This document shows positions 22,095 to 33,330 of a stretch of 64,000 nucleotides of DNA, one piece after another. The notes beneath the pieces are model-generated. The model saw nothing but the letters and a program-made list of their open reading frames with translations, was not told the origin of the DNA and searched no databases. The position numbers and the translations under genes were made by a program. The stretch is from Haematobia irritans (lineage: Eukaryota; Arthropoda; Insecta; Diptera; Muscidae), in the NCBI RefSeq assembly GCF_050003625.1, contig NC_134400.1:55556066-55620065 (forward strand), in the 5' to 3' direction. The first letter of the stretch is position 1, and each line of letters begins with the position of its first letter.

Positions 22095-22344
22095 CACGCA
22101 GCGAAGGAATATGATCACCTCAAACATGTTTCAAGAGCAAAATGTTATTTTTGTATGGTGACCATGTAACATGTTTGTCACTAAAATGTTATTTTCTTGT
22201 CAAATATAACCTGCTTGCCGAAATCAGATACATGATTTCCGAGAAAAGAACATGGTTGCGAAAACCATGTTAAATGGTCACCACCCAAAAATAACATTTT
22301 GCTCTTAAAATATGTTTGAGGTGATCATATTCCTTCTCTGGGTG
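22095..22344. mobile_element. Palindromic MITE (D family), copy 1, 250 bp, TA duplication
   Basis: The left arm (CACGCAGCGAAGGAATATGA then TCACCTCAAACATG...) and the right arm (...TTTGAGGTGATCATATTCCT then TCTCTGGGTG) are inverted copies of each other for more than 55 bp. An inner inverted pair (GGTGACCATGTAACATG / CATGTTAAATGGTCACC) makes nearly the whole element self-complementary. TA flanks both sides. The empty site in the B copy at 42635-42660 reads TTTTGTAGAAGTCTATC. Confidence 0.85.
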
Positions 22345-22599
22345 TAGATATCTATCAAATTCTGTCCAGATCGAGTTATATTTAAATGTATGTATTTGGG
22401 ACAAACCTTTATATATAGCCCCCAACACATTTGACGGATGTGATATGGTATCGAAAATTTAGATCTACAAGTGGTGCAGGGTATAATATAGTTGGCCCCG
22501 CCCGACTTTAGACTTTCCTTACTTGTTTTATGATGTTATGGAAGAGCAAAAATGTTGTCCAAAATGGTTGGGAGACAGCTGTTTCGGACTTCCACATCT

Positions 22600-23175
22600 T
22601 GTTTTCTATGGCAATAAAATTTTGGTAGATTATTTTTGGCTCGAGTGACAATCGTGATTTTCCTGTGATTTGGGGGCTATATAATATAGATGGATACGGA
22701 CCAATTGGCATGGTTGTTATCGGTCATACACTAGCGAAATGTACCAAATTTCAACCGGATCGTATAAATTTTGCTCATTCAAGAAGCTACATATAATTAT
22801 GAACCAATATAGACCAATTTCTGCATCGTTGTTAGAGACCATATACTAACACCACGTACTAAGTTTCAACTGGATCGGATGAATTTTGCTCCTCTAAGAG
22901 GCTCCGGAGGTCAAATCTGGGGATCGGTTTATATAAGGGCTATATATAATTATGGACCGATATGGACCAATTCTGGCATGGTTGTTAGAGATTAGAAATT
23001 TCAACCGGATCGGATGAAATTTGCTTCCCTTAGAGGCTCCGCCACCAAATCTTGGGATCGGTTTATATGGGGGCTGTATATAATTATGAACCGATGTGGA
23101 CCAATTTTTGCATGGTTGTTAGAGACTATATGCCAACACCATGTTCCAAATTTCAGCCGACAAATTTCAGATGAC
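22600..23175 (-). mobile_element. C-family repeat fragment, reversed
   Basis: Minus-strand C-type sequence: the array junction (GGTAGATTATTTTTGGCTCG) then about three units with GGATCGGTTTATAT and GGCATGGTTGTTAGAG. Both head and tail are missing. The 70 bp before it (TTGGGAGACAGCTGTTTCGG) resembles the loop of the foldback element at 12.7 kb. Confidence 0.6.
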
Positions 23176-23204
23176 AATAGATACGCGTTGTAAAGTTTGT
23201 GCAC

Positions 23205-23600
23205 TTAAAAAAATTTTGTAGTGAGGCCAAAGATTTCATGTCCTTACGAATGCGATTTTTGGTTGACTAAGGTTAACATGTCTTTAATAATGATAATAAA
23301 GCAAAATAAGAGATGTTTTTCAACACTTTATTTTAAAGACGATTTTTACAAAGCATAATTTCTACTTGAAGTCGAGTCTGAATTTGAAAATTTAAGTTGT
23401 CGTTAACACGTTTTGAAAGAACTTTAATAGCACATGAAGGAAAAAACCAAAAAAAACGAATAAAATAAAATTTGTTACCTAGAATAAAGTACACAAAACT
23501 TAAATTTAAAAGAGATTTTAAAAGTATCCTTATTCCAATTCTTTACATCTTTGGCTCGGAATCAATACCAAAATTATAAGTGTGAAGACAAAATGAATGC
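23205..23600 (-). mobile_element. MITE1-family remnant, internally deleted
   Basis: Collinear with the reverse MITE1 copies (GTGAGGCCAAAGATTTCATG ... GTCGTTAACACG ... CGGAATCAATACCAAAAT). Large parts are missing and the termini are degraded. Confidence 0.55.
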
Positions 23601-23760
23601 ACTCATACATACACATTTATCCACAACCAAAAATGTTTATCAAGTAGAACACCAACCATTTGCTCTCACTTGATTTTCTCACTCTGTAAGGTGGTATGTT
23701 TCGAACATTAAAAGCGTGTACTTAAAAATAATGTGCTTTGAGTATCAAACATATATTTAT

Positions 23761-24605
23761 CAGGGATGGAAAATGTAGTATTATAGTACTTTTTTCAATA
23801 CTTTTTCACCCCGGTCAGTACCGTAGTATTCCCGCGAATGATTTAGTACCTTTTGTGTAGACATTTTTGAGTCGATATCAGATTTTTGGTACAATATCTT
23901 TGACCAAATATTTTAATATTTTGAGAAAGTCTTTATAAACCTTATTTGCTAATAGTCTTTTACAAATATGGCAGACAAGTTCATGCGGGAAAAAAATCTC
24001 GATTTTGTAAAAGCCATAGTCAAAAACACGAATTTATTGAATTTCAAGAATGTTTTAGGCGAAAAACGCATGCGATCCTATATTATCGATTTCTTATTTC
24101 GGTTGTCAACATTTTATTTCTATAGAAAATATTGTCAAAATTTTATTTCAATAGAAAATTTTGTAAAAGTTTTATTTCTATAGGAAATTTTTGCAAAATT
24201 TTATTTCTATGCAAATTTTTTGCAAAATTTAATTTCTATAGAATATTTTGTCAAAATTTTATTTACATAGAAAATTTTGTCTACATTTTATTCCTATAGA
24301 AAATTTTTGTCAAAATTTTATTTATATAGAAAATTTTGTCAAAATTTTATTTCTATAGAAAATTTTGTCAAAATTTTATTTTTATAGAAATTTTTTTCAA
24401 AATTTTATTCCTATAGGAAATTTTGTCAACATTTTATTTCTATAGAAAATTTTGCCAACATTTTATTTTCTTTAAAATTCTGTCTAAAGGAGCTCTTGAC
24501 AATAATTTTCCAGTGAAATTTTTGTTGAAATTTAGTAAAAAGTACCTTTTCGCTCAAAAAAATACCTTTTTTGTACTTTCTTAAAAATTGTATTTTCCAT
24601 CCCTG
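23761..24605. mobile_element. hAT-like non-autonomous element, 845 bp, 8-bp duplication
   Basis: The termini CAGGGATGGAAAATG and CATTTTCCATCCCTG (the right one with one added base) are inverted copies. A perfect 8-bp direct repeat ATATTTAT flanks them (23753-23760 and 24606-24613). A CAGGG terminus and an 8-bp duplication are hallmarks of hAT elements. An open stretch from the ATG at 23968 (M-A-D-K-F-M-R-E-K, about 45 codons before it runs into repeat) may be a transposase remnant or captured sequence; I do not recognise it. Its right half carries the 29-bp minisatellite also found in the C-family repeats. Confidence 0.8.
24105..24480 (+). repeat. 29-bp minisatellite inside the hAT-like element
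   Basis: About twelve or thirteen imperfect units containing TTTCTATAGAAA and ATTTTGTCAAAATTTTA, the same unit as in the C-family arrays. It is more diverged than the arrays at 21.5 and 31.4 kb. Confidence 0.8.
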
Positions 24606-24704
24606 ATATTTATTACAATAAAACATATGAGTAGCAAATTTTCTCGCTGAAATTTCTATTTATATAGCTTAAAGAACATCTGGCAAATTCCAGGTAAATC
24701 ATCG

Positions 24705-25221
24705 CACTGAAAAAACAGTGAACCCACCCGGGAGAAAACTTTCGGTTAATTTTAGAAAATTTTTAATATTTGTAGAAAATTTTAACTAAACAGTATTAAA
24801 AACGTTGGCATCACGCTGATGTCATAAAAATAAGTAAATATTTTTCGACAAATTCACGAAAATTTATTAGACATAACTAAGTTTTTTCACTTGTTAAAGA
24901 AAATTTTGTAGTTTGAAGGAAAAACTTGGAGTTCAAAATTGCAAGAATGTCTTTAGTGACATACGAAGTTCATGATGTACGCATTTTTGGTAAAATTTAC
25001 CAATTTAAAGAAATTCTGAACTATTTTGTGGAAGACACGAATTTAGTTAATTTTTATGCTTCATTTGAGTATATTTTTTTTCCTCGGTTTTAGTTAATTT
25101 AACTAACGTACACAAAAAATTATTAGAGTAAAGGAAACATTCTCCAAACATAATAATTCCATGAACTAAAATAAAGTTAAATTGGCTTTAGTGAAATAGA
25201 GAGTTCACTTTTTTTTGAGTG
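24705..25221 (+). mobile_element. MITE2 element, 517 bp
   Basis: CACTGAAAAAACAGTGAAC at the left and GTTCACTTTTTTTTGAGTG at the right are imperfect inverted ends. Flanking dinucleotides are CG and CG. It is full length and collinear with 44431-44946. Non-coding. Confidence 0.75.
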
Positions 25222-25264
25222 CGTGCTCAAAACTAAAATTAGGAAGATGTCGTCATTAAGGCCA

Positions 25265-25838
25265 CATTGAAAAAATGTTGACCTCATATGAAAGATTATA
25301 CAACATAAATTTTAGGACACGCAATTTAAGAATTTGCTTCAAAAATTGTTTCCATTAAATTCTCGACTCGAATTTTTTAAATGTGCATCCCCCGCTTAAG
25401 TCGTAAGTCTTCCAAATAAGGCAATTTTCCTTAATATAAAGAGACAAAATTTTAGTTTAAATTAACTGAGATATTGGATAAAGATCAATAAGCTTCAAAT
25501 GTGGGCGAAGGCTTATTTTGATGATTGACATCTTTGGATTAAAGTTTTTTTTTTTGAAAATTTGAAAATATGTTTCACTTCGAAGTATCAGTTTTAATTT
25601 CGTCTAAAATGAATTTATTTTTACTCGAATAGCTTTGTCAATATATCTAAAAACCAAAATTTCGATAAATAAGATTTGTATATAATTTTATTTTTTAGAG
25701 CCTAGTTTTAAAGCTAGAGAGCTCTCTAAAATATGTCTTCATTTTAAAGAAGCCGCATCTATGGATCGGAATCAATGTCAAAATTCTTAAGGGAAGATCA
25801 TAATCTTTGAATCCTAGTAAACTTTTGTAAACCAATAA
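25265..25838 (-). mobile_element. MITE3-family element, reversed, decayed
   Basis: Begins CATTGAAAAAATGTTGACCT and continues ATATGAAAGATTATACAAC. It ends with GATCGGAATCAATGTCAAAA ... AGTAAACTTTTGT, the reverse of the MITE3 left end at 11344. The right terminus is degraded. Confidence 0.5.
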
Positions 25839-26547
25839 ACCAATATTCTGGAATAAATGCAGTGGCAAACTTTCCATAACTTCTCATATGGTCTAATTTG
25901 GCAATTACCTATGACATTTCATAGCGTAATCTACTATTTCACAACATTGTTGTGTCAATTCCCACCATGTATACTATGAATGTTTCCATTATTTTACGAG
26001 CAAGTGGAAATGCATAAGCTCCACGAACGAATTCATTTGAGGCAGGATAGATGTGTTTTTAATTATAACTTTGTTAACATTTAACTTGCAGGACTACACA
26101 GTCAAGGAAGACCGAGCAATTCCACAGAAAGCCTGAATAAGGGTTAAAAGCTGGCAACTAAAATTTAATTATTCAATTGTACAATATTTAAGGAGTGTTG
26201 AGAATGTATAAAACCTGTTTCCATGACACGGTTATGCCATCTTCTCATTTTATTCCTAAAAATGGCGTCGTCGTTGTCGAAGTGTAACGGAATTCCCTGA
26301 CTGAAAATCAATCTCATAAAAAGATGTACATTGTAAATCTAATCAAGTTGGTCTTTAATGAGATTCTAACTAAATTTATTTTGCATAATTAAGCGACAAG
26401 ACGGTTTAAAGTTTGCCACAATTTTCGATTCCTCTAAATGAAAATATTCTTCGTTAGCTTAACTATACCATTACTATATGTTAAATACATTTTCTTATAT
26501 CAAATTGAAGAAAGAAATACGCTCGCTTGTTTTGTTTAACCTAACTA
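25839..26547. other. No gene seen; AT-rich
   Basis: No coding or repeat feature recognised. Confidence 0.4.
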
Positions 26548-27110
26548 CACTCAGACAAATTTTAATATTGCCTTAAGGATTTTGGTATTGATTCCGAGCC
26601 AAAGATGTGGCTTCTTACACTAAATACATTTTTTAGGAAGCATTCTACGCAGAAAAAATATTGATCTAATATGAAAGATTATGCAACCTATATTTTTGGA
26701 AATGTAGGTTAGGTTCGGTATAGTGCTCAGGCTCAGTATCAGCCCATTGTGATAACACAGTGGTGAACTTCTCTCTTATCACTGAGTGCTGCCCGATTCT
26801 ATGTTAAGCACAATGACAAGGGACCTCCTTTTTATAGCCGAGTCCGAACGGCGTTCCACATTGCAGTGAAACCACTTTGAAACACTCAGAAATGTCACCA
26901 GCATTACTGAGGTGGGATAATCCACCGCTGAAATTTTTTTTTGTGTTTGGTCGAAACTGGGTTTGAACCTATGACCCTGTGTATGTAAGGCGGGCATGCT
27001 AACCATTGCACCATGGTGAAAGATTATGCAACCTATATTTTGGGAAATGTAAATATAAAATTTCTATCTTTAAATTTGGGATACGAAACTTTTAAGTTTA
27101 CTTCCCTCCG
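26548..27110. mobile_element. MITE3 fragments around the SINE
   Basis: TA|CACTCAGACAAATTTTAATA ... GATTTTGGTATTGATTCCGA is a short forward MITE3 left end (26548-26648). It is followed by a reverse-oriented MITE3 end starting near 26649 (GCAGAAAAAATATTGATC, ATTATGCAACCTATATTT). The second piece continues after the SINE from 27017 to about 27110. Confidence 0.5.
26707..27016 (-). mobile_element. tRNA-derived SINE with a LOA-LINE-like tail
   Basis: On the minus strand the 5' end is tRNA-like: box A TGGTGCAATGG (near 27016) and box B GGTTCAAACCC (near 26955), spaced as in a tRNA gene, so it has an internal RNA polymerase III promoter. A short A/T-rich linker follows. The 3' part (CTCAGTAATGCTGGTGACAT ... 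CCGTTCGGACTCGGC ... CACTCAGTGATAAGAGAGAA) is nearly the same as the 3' UTR of LINE copy 3 and ends in CCTAACC. A direct repeat of 35 bp with one mismatch flanks it (26672-26706 and 27017-27051). Presumably mobilised by the LOA-type LINE through the shared tail. Confidence 0.85.
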
Positions 27111-27557
27111 TTAAAGTCGTATGACTTTGAAGTAAAGCAAATTTTCCATAAAGTAAACAAAAACATTGTTGATTTAATAAAATAATATTTGCATTAACAA
27201 ATTTATTGAATCTTTGGATTAAAGATGCAAAAGGATCAAATGTAGAATGTATTTTGAAGAATTTACATCTATAAATAATACAAAATATGTTTAATTTTTA
27301 ATTGTTACAACTTTGAGTTTAAGATACGCAATTCACATAATATTAGGAAAAAATTAAAAAAAAAATAATCAAACAAAAAAATAATAACATAATTAAATTA
27401 ATTGAGATATTGAATTTTTGGACTAATGGTAAAAAATCTTAAAAAATAGGCTAATACTTTTTTTAACATTTTGCAGCTTTCCGATAAAGTTTTTAGAATT
27501 TAAACAAACATTTCTTGTTACAATTTGGAATTGTAAATTGACGTTTATTTTTACATG
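27111..27557. other. No gene seen; AT-rich
   Basis: Poly-A/T-rich; parts resemble decayed MITE3 interior. No border found. Confidence 0.35.
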
Positions 27558-27660
27558 CACTGAAAAATATATTGTCGCGAGACCAAAGATTTCTTATCCT
27601 AAAAAAATACGAATGCGAAGTTTGCTTAGCATAGAAAATAAAGAAAGATTGTTTACTTTT
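27558..27660 (-). mobile_element. MITE1 end fragment
   Basis: CACTGAAAAATATATTGTCG ... AAAGATTTCTTATCC ... TTTGCTTAGCATAGAA matches one end of MITE1, then the similarity stops. Confidence 0.55.
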
Positions 27661-28342
27661 GTTTACTTAGAAATTAAATATTCTCAATGAAATAAAATAA
27701 ACGATGCATAAACCCCACATTCATGTAATTGACTTTAGAATTTCCCTGCAGAATATTGTATTTCCAAAATTTCTCCAAGTGTACACTTCTATTGCTGAAC
27801 ATAGATCGTTGTAAATTAAATCATATTCCTTGGTTTTGTTTTTGATTTCAATGAAGTTTCAATCAAAATTCAATTACTACATTACTGAGACACAATTCTT
27901 TCTGCCCTTGTCAACAGTCAGTCTGTACGTCGTCACTGGATGGTATGGTGGTGTTTCGCCAAATGCTTTAAAATCGAATTTCAACACTGGGGAAGCATCG
28001 TAGTACACTATTCGTGTTTTTATTTCATCTCACAGGTATAATATCCAGCCCCCCCCCCCCCCCAACACCCCCAAAAAAGGAAAGTACATTTGAATGAACA
28101 CCGAATGAGAATGCCTGGAGTATCGATTGCTTGCATCTTCGAAATTCAATTATAGTTCAACAAAACTCAGAAAAGTGCTGGACACATAAAAATTTATTTG
28201 GTGATGTGTATGGGTAGATATCGCCCCAACCGAGAGGTGTGACAAGTTTTACCTAATAGTCGCGAGTCAGGGAAATTCCGTTACGTTCCATATGCGTTTT
28301 TGCATGTGGGCGTCCATAAGATTCTATATTATCCGATTTTTA
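27661..28342. other. No gene seen; contains a C15 run
   Basis: No coding region. A run of 15 C residues lies at 28049-28063, unusual in this AT-rich window and prone to sequencing length error. Confidence 0.5.
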
Positions 28343-28593
28343 CACACGGAGAGAAGGAATATGATCACCTCAAACATGTTTCAAGAGCAAAATGTTATTT
28401 TTGTATGGTGACCATGTAACATGGTTGTCACTAAAATGTTATTTTCTCGTCAAATATAACCTGCTTGCTAAAATCAGATACATGGTTTCCGAGAAATAAC
28501 GTGGTTGCGAAAACCATGTTACATGGTCACCACCCAAAAATAACATTTTGCTCTTAAAACATGTTTGAGGTGATCATATTCCTTCTCTGGGTG
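28343..28593. mobile_element. Palindromic MITE (D family), copy 2, 251 bp
   Basis: CACACGGAGAGAAGGAATAT ... ATTCCTTCTCTGGGTG with TA on both sides. It matches copy 1 at 22095 almost base for base over the arms. It is inserted in the TA of the TATACCCTTCACC head of the B repeat that follows. Confidence 0.85.
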
Positions 28594-29819
28594 TACCCTT
28601 CACCACTACTGTGGTACAGATAATAAGATTGTGCATTTGTATGTAACGCCAAAAAGGAAAAGTCTGAGACCCATCGTCTTATATTTAATTTCTGAGTCGA
28701 TTTAGCGATGTCCGTCTGTCTGTCTGTCTGTCTGTCTTTCCGTCTGTCTGTATATGTAATTTTGTGTGCAAAGTACAACTCGCAGTTTAAGTCCGATCGT
28801 CCTCAAATTTGGCACAGAGTTTTACATTGGCTAAAAGACAATCGCTATTGATTTTGAAAAAAAAAATCGGTTCAGATTTATATATAGCTGCCATATATAT
28901 TTATCACCGATCTGGTCATAATTGACGTATTTATCAACGTATTTTCTCAAAATTTCGGGCAGCCAAATATTTTGGGGCTTTCGTAAGATATGCAAAATAT
29001 CAGCCAAATCGGTTCAGATTTAGATATAGCTCCCATATATATCTTTCGTACGATTTAAACTTATATGGCAAAAAAAGCCAGAATTTTGTCCTGATTTGCT
29101 TCAAATTTTGCACAAGGAGCACGTTTCATAGTATTGTGAATTGTGCTAAATTTGGTTGAAATCGGTTCAGATTTAGATATAACTCCCATATATCTTTCGT
29201 CCGATTTCGACTAATATGACCGCAAAAGCCAGAGTTTTGCCCTGATTTGCTTAAAATTTTGCACAAGGAGTATGTTTAAGAGTATCATTCAGTGTGCTAA
29301 ATTTGGTTAAAATCAGTTCAGATTTAAATATAGCTCCCATATATATCTTTCGACCGATTTACACCCATATGACCACGGAGGCCAAAATTATTCTCACATT
29401 TACGTTTTTTGTTGAGATAGCAGGATTATTATTTTAACTATGCATGTCAAATTTGGTCAAAATCGGTTCATATTTAGATATAGCTCCCATATATATGTAC
29501 GCCAGAGTAGGGGAAATGTTTCATATTTTAGACCCACTTTCAATGGGAGTTTCCTCCAATTGACTCGATAGATTCCACAGAGAATACATTTAATATGCTA
29601 TTTAAGCGTGCCATCTTGATCTAATATGGCCAAAATACCCACATTTTACACAAAATTCTAAGGTGATTTCCCCATATCGTAGTCATATTCTATACACTGT
29701 AATGCCAAACTTTCCACAAAATGGTAGAATTTTAAATAAAGCTCAGACTTGTGAAAACATCGCCAGAATTGGCCAAATAATATATATTAAAATTTATCTC
29801 GCTTCATATTTCCCATATT
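28594..29819 (+). mobile_element. B-family-like hairpin repeat, diverged
   Basis: Starts TACCCTTCACCACTACTGTG, then a GTCTGTCTGTC run (28710-28752) and units with ATCGGTTCAGATTTAGATAT and GCTCCCATATATAT. The last 300 bp diverge from the other B copies. No tail is recognised before the next head at 29820. Confidence 0.65.
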
Positions 29820-30260
29820 TATACCCTGCGCCACACTGTGGAACAGGGTATTATAAGTTAATGCATATGTTTGAAACACCCAGAAAGAGATGAGATAGAC
29901 ACATGGTGTCTTTGGCAAAAATGCTCAGGGTGGGCTCCTGAGTCGATATAGCCATGCCCGTCTGTCCGTGAACACATTGTTGTAATCAAAGTCTAGGTCG
30001 CAGTTTTAGTCCAATCGACTTCAAATTTGGCAGAAGTATGTGTTTTGGCTCAGAATAGAACCCTATTGATTTTGGAAGAAATCGGTTCAGATTTAGATAC
30101 AGCTCCAATGTATATATTTCGCTCGATATGGACTTATATGGCCCTAGAAGCCAGAGTTTTACCCTAATTTGCTTAAAATTTTGCACAATAAGAACAATTA
30201 GTACTATAGTCAAGTGTGCCAAATTTTACTGAAATCGGTTCAGATTTAGATATAGCGTTT
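29820..30260 (+). mobile_element. Third head subfamily of the hairpin repeat (truncated)
   Basis: Head TATACCCTGCGCCACACTGT ... GGAACAGGGTAT, then TGAAACACCCAGAAAGAGAT, a short CCGTCTGTCCG and one or two ATCGGTTCAGATTTAGATA units. It is cut off by the C head at 30261. The head hairpin is kept while its sequence differs from B and C. Confidence 0.65.
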
Positions 30261-31560
30261 TATACCCTCCACCATAGGATGGGGGTATATTAACTTTGTC
30301 ATTCCGTTTGTAACACATCGAAATATTGCTCTAAGACCCCATAAAGTATATATATTCCGAGTCGTGGTAAATTCTGAGTCGATCTGAGCATGTCCGTCCG
30401 TCCGTCTGTTGAAATCACGCTATCTTCCGAACGAAACAAGCTATCGACTTGAAACTTGGCACAAGTAGTTGTTATTGATCGTATGTAGGTCGGATGGTAT
30501 TGCAAATGGGCCATATCGGTCCACTTTTACGTATAGCCCCCATATAAACGGACCCCCAAATTTGACTTGCGATTGCTCTAAAAGAAGCAAATTTCATCTG
30601 ATCCGGTTGAAATTTGGTACATGGTGTTAGTATATAGTCTCTAACAACCCTGCAATAATTAGTCCATATCGGTCCACTTTTACGTATAGCCCCCATGTAA
30701 ACGGAACCCCAAATTTGGCTTGCGATTTCTCTAAGAGAAGCAAATTTCATCCGATCCGGCTGAAATTTGGTACATAATCATATATATAGCCCCCATATAA
30801 ACCGATCCCCAGATTTGACCCTCGGAGCCTCTTGGAAGAGCAAAATTCATCCGATCCGGTTGAAATTTGGTACGTGGTGTTAGTATATGGTCTCTAACAA
30901 CCATGCAAGAATTGGTCCATATCGGTCCGTAATTATACATAGTCCCCATATAAATCGATCCCCAGATTTGTCCTCCGGAGCCTCTTGGAGGAGCAAAATT
31001 CATCCGATCCGGTTGAAATTTGGAACATGGTGCTAGAATGTGGTATCTAACAAACGCGCAAGAATTGGTGCATATCGGTCCATAATTATGTATAGCCCCC
31101 ATATAAACCGTTCCCCAGATTTGATCTCCGGAGCCTCTTGGAGGAGCAAAATTCATCCGATCCGGTTGAAATTTGCAACGTTGTGTTAGTATAAGGCCGC
31201 TAATAACCATGTCAAAATTGGTCATATCGGTCTATAGTTATATATAGCCGATCCCCAATCACACAAAAAGTGGTCCATATCGGTTCATAATCATGGTTGC
31301 CACTCGAGCCAAAAATAATCTACCAAAATTTTATTTTTATAGAAAACATTGTCAAAATGTTATTTCTATAGAAAATTTTGTCAAAATTTTATTTCTATAG
31401 AAAATTTTGTCAAAATTTTAGTTCTATAGAAAATTTTGTCAAAATTTTAGTTCTATAGAAAATTTTTTCCAAATTTTATTTCTGTAGAAATTTTTTTTTC
31501 AAATTTTATTTCTATAGAAACTTTAAACTTAATTATATACGTATTTAATCTGCCTTTTTT
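30261..31560 (+). mobile_element. C-family hairpin-ended repeat, tail missing
   Basis: Head TATACCCTCCACCATAGGAT, CCGT microsatellite (30390-30409), units with GTATAGCCCCCATATAAACG and TTGGAGGAGCAAAATTCATC, the CCACTCGAGCC junction, a 29-bp array (31320-31525) and TTATATACGTATTTAATCTG. The terminal GGCC-hairpin tail is absent; the sequence switches to a LINE remnant at 31561. Confidence 0.75.
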
Positions 31561-32332
31561 AGTTTAACTCTCGGACAGACATATGAGTCTGGCCAGACCT
31601 TTTTCGATTCTAATTGTAATTAAAATACATACAATAATATAAATAATAAACAGCAGTGTTCCCAAGATCAAATCTTGAGGGACTCCGTATTCGTTTTCTA
31701 GGTTTTTTGATCTTACACCATTTATATTTGTGAATTGTTCTCTATTCGTTAGATATGATTTAAACCATTTTAGTTCTGTGCCTCGTATGCCGTACATATA
31801 AAGTTTCATTAACATTATTTTACGATCTATATTTTCAAATGCTCTTTTAAAATCTAAAAATATTGCTATTAATTTTTTGCCTTTTGTATTTTTCCATCTA
31901 TTTGTAACATAATTTACTGTTGTCTCGCAAGAAAAATGTTTCCGAAATCCCGATTGAAATTTCGTCAAAATCTTGGCCTCTTCAATATATTCTTCCATTT
32001 GTCGCTTCACAGCTGTTTCGATTATTTTTTTCAAAAGTCATCATAGTATTTATTGGACGGAATTCCTCAGCTCTCTTTGTGTTATTAATCTTCTCAATTG
32101 GAGTTATCATTGTGACTTTCCAAGTTTCGGGGAACCGTCCGCACATTAGTGATTCGTTTATTATACCAAACAATATATGACCAACTAGATTCCAATTATC
32201 AATTATCATTTTAGGAGTTATGTTTTCAAAGTCAGATTTATTTTTTAGGCTTTTGACGACATTCTCAAGTTCTAAGATGTTTATTGCACGAAATTTTAAA
32301 GTATTCACAGATTGTTGTATACGGTTAATATA

Positions 32333-33330
32333 AAGGGTGATACGGTCAAAATTTGGTCAATATAAACTTGACGTATTTCTTTCAATTTTGCATTTAAAAA
32401 ACCTGAACACCCCTCATTTTGAAGGTGTGTGTGTGTAGAATGTTGCTCCTGTTTTGATTTTGAAATCACTCTTCAGTTGTCAAAATGCCGTCCAAGCAAG
32501 AAGAGCAGCGTATCAAAATTTTGCTGGCGCATCGCGAAAATCCGAGCTACTCGCACGCAAAGCTGGCAAAATCGCTATCGACTTACAAGAAGGTAGTGAC
32601 TCGAAATCGCAATGATAAACAAAATACGACGGCCAAAGCGCGATCCAGGAGGCTGTACACGACGATGCTGACGAAGTTTGACTGCGTGGTAATGGACGAC
32701 GAAACCTACGTCAAAGCCGACTACAAGCAGCTTCCGGGACAGGAGTTTTATACGGCAAAAGGAAGGGGAAAGGTAGCAGATATTTTCAAGCACATAAAAC
32801 TGTCAAAGTTCGCAAAGAAATATCTGGTTTGGCAAGCCATCTGTACCTGTGGCTTGAAAAGCAGCATTTTCATAGCTTCCGGGACTGTAAACCAAGAAAT
32901 TTACCTGAAAGAGTGTTTGGCATCTTGCCATTACGGTAAAAAGGCCATGGAGTGGTACGCCGCCAACAACGGGCAGGTGGTTCCCAAGGACAAGAACCCT
33001 CCCAACACGCCAGAACTCCGCCCAATTGAGAAATACTGGGCTATTGTCAAGCGGAACCTAAAGAAGACCAAAAAATTGCTAAGGACGAGCAGCAGTTCAA
33101 GGCAAACTGGCTTTCTGCGGCGAAGAAGGTGGCTGTACAAAATCTGATGGCAGGTGTCAAGCGTGAGGCCCGGCAATTCGGATTTGGAAAAGCGAAAGCC
33201 TAACTGAATATTTTTCCTGAATTTTATACTAATTGAACTTGAAAAAGAAATTTAATTTGTTTTTTTAAATAAACGATTTCACCGATTTACACGCGTTTTC
33301 CCTTGACCAAATTTTGACCGTATCACCCTT
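32333..33330 (+). mobile_element. Tc1/mariner-type element, 998 bp, internally deleted
   Basis: Terminal inverted repeats begin AAGGGTGATACGGTC (left) and end GACCGTATCACCCTT (right), continuing to about 28 bp. TA flanks both sides (32331-32332 and 33331-33332). It contains a broken transposase gene. It is inserted in the minus-strand LINE remnant. The same two ends bracket the composite at 39274-43111. Confidence 0.9.
32485..33203 (+). pseudogene. Tc1/mariner transposase, deleted and frameshifted
   Basis: The ATG at 32485 starts M-P-S-K-Q-E-E-Q-R-I-K-I and the frame runs 220 codons. The N-terminal helix-turn-helix part is cut short: LAKSLSTYKKVV jumps into the pre-catalytic RNDKQNTTAK region. 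The first catalytic Asp is in VVMDDETYVK. The segment expected to carry the second Asp is deleted between YLKECL and ASCHYGKK. The third acidic position is in NPPNTPELRPIEKYWA. After KRNLKKTKK a frameshift occurs; the original C-terminus can be followed in the next frame to a TAA at 33201-33203. With the second catalytic Asp missing it is inactive. The exact subfamily is not certain. Confidence 0.85.

Larger units (their letters stand above)
19197..22529 (+). mobile_element. B-family hairpin-ended repeat, with two nested insertions
   Basis: The head TATACCCTTCACCACTACTG pairs with ...GGTACAGGGTATA. Then come GTAACGCCAAGAAGGAGT, a GTCTGTC microsatellite (19336-19366) and several units with ATCGGTTCAGATTTAGATAT. 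The body runs to 20150 (CCCATATTTT). It resumes at 22031 with ACTAACATTGTGTTCCACCC and ends at 22529 with GACTTTCCTTACTTGTTTT. A C-family element (20151-22030) sits at the T run and a palindromic MITE (22095-22344) sits in the tail. The unbroken version at 42570-42650 shows both empty sites. Confidence 0.75.

Noticed and set aside
23968..24183. 71-codon frame starting M-A-D-K-F in the hAT-like element as a gene
   Set aside because: The last third runs into the minisatellite. The first 45 codons could be a transposase remnant but match nothing I can name, so it is only noted under the element.
28049..28063. C15 run as a functional site
   Set aside because: A single homopolymer without flanking structure; length is unreliable in most sequencing.
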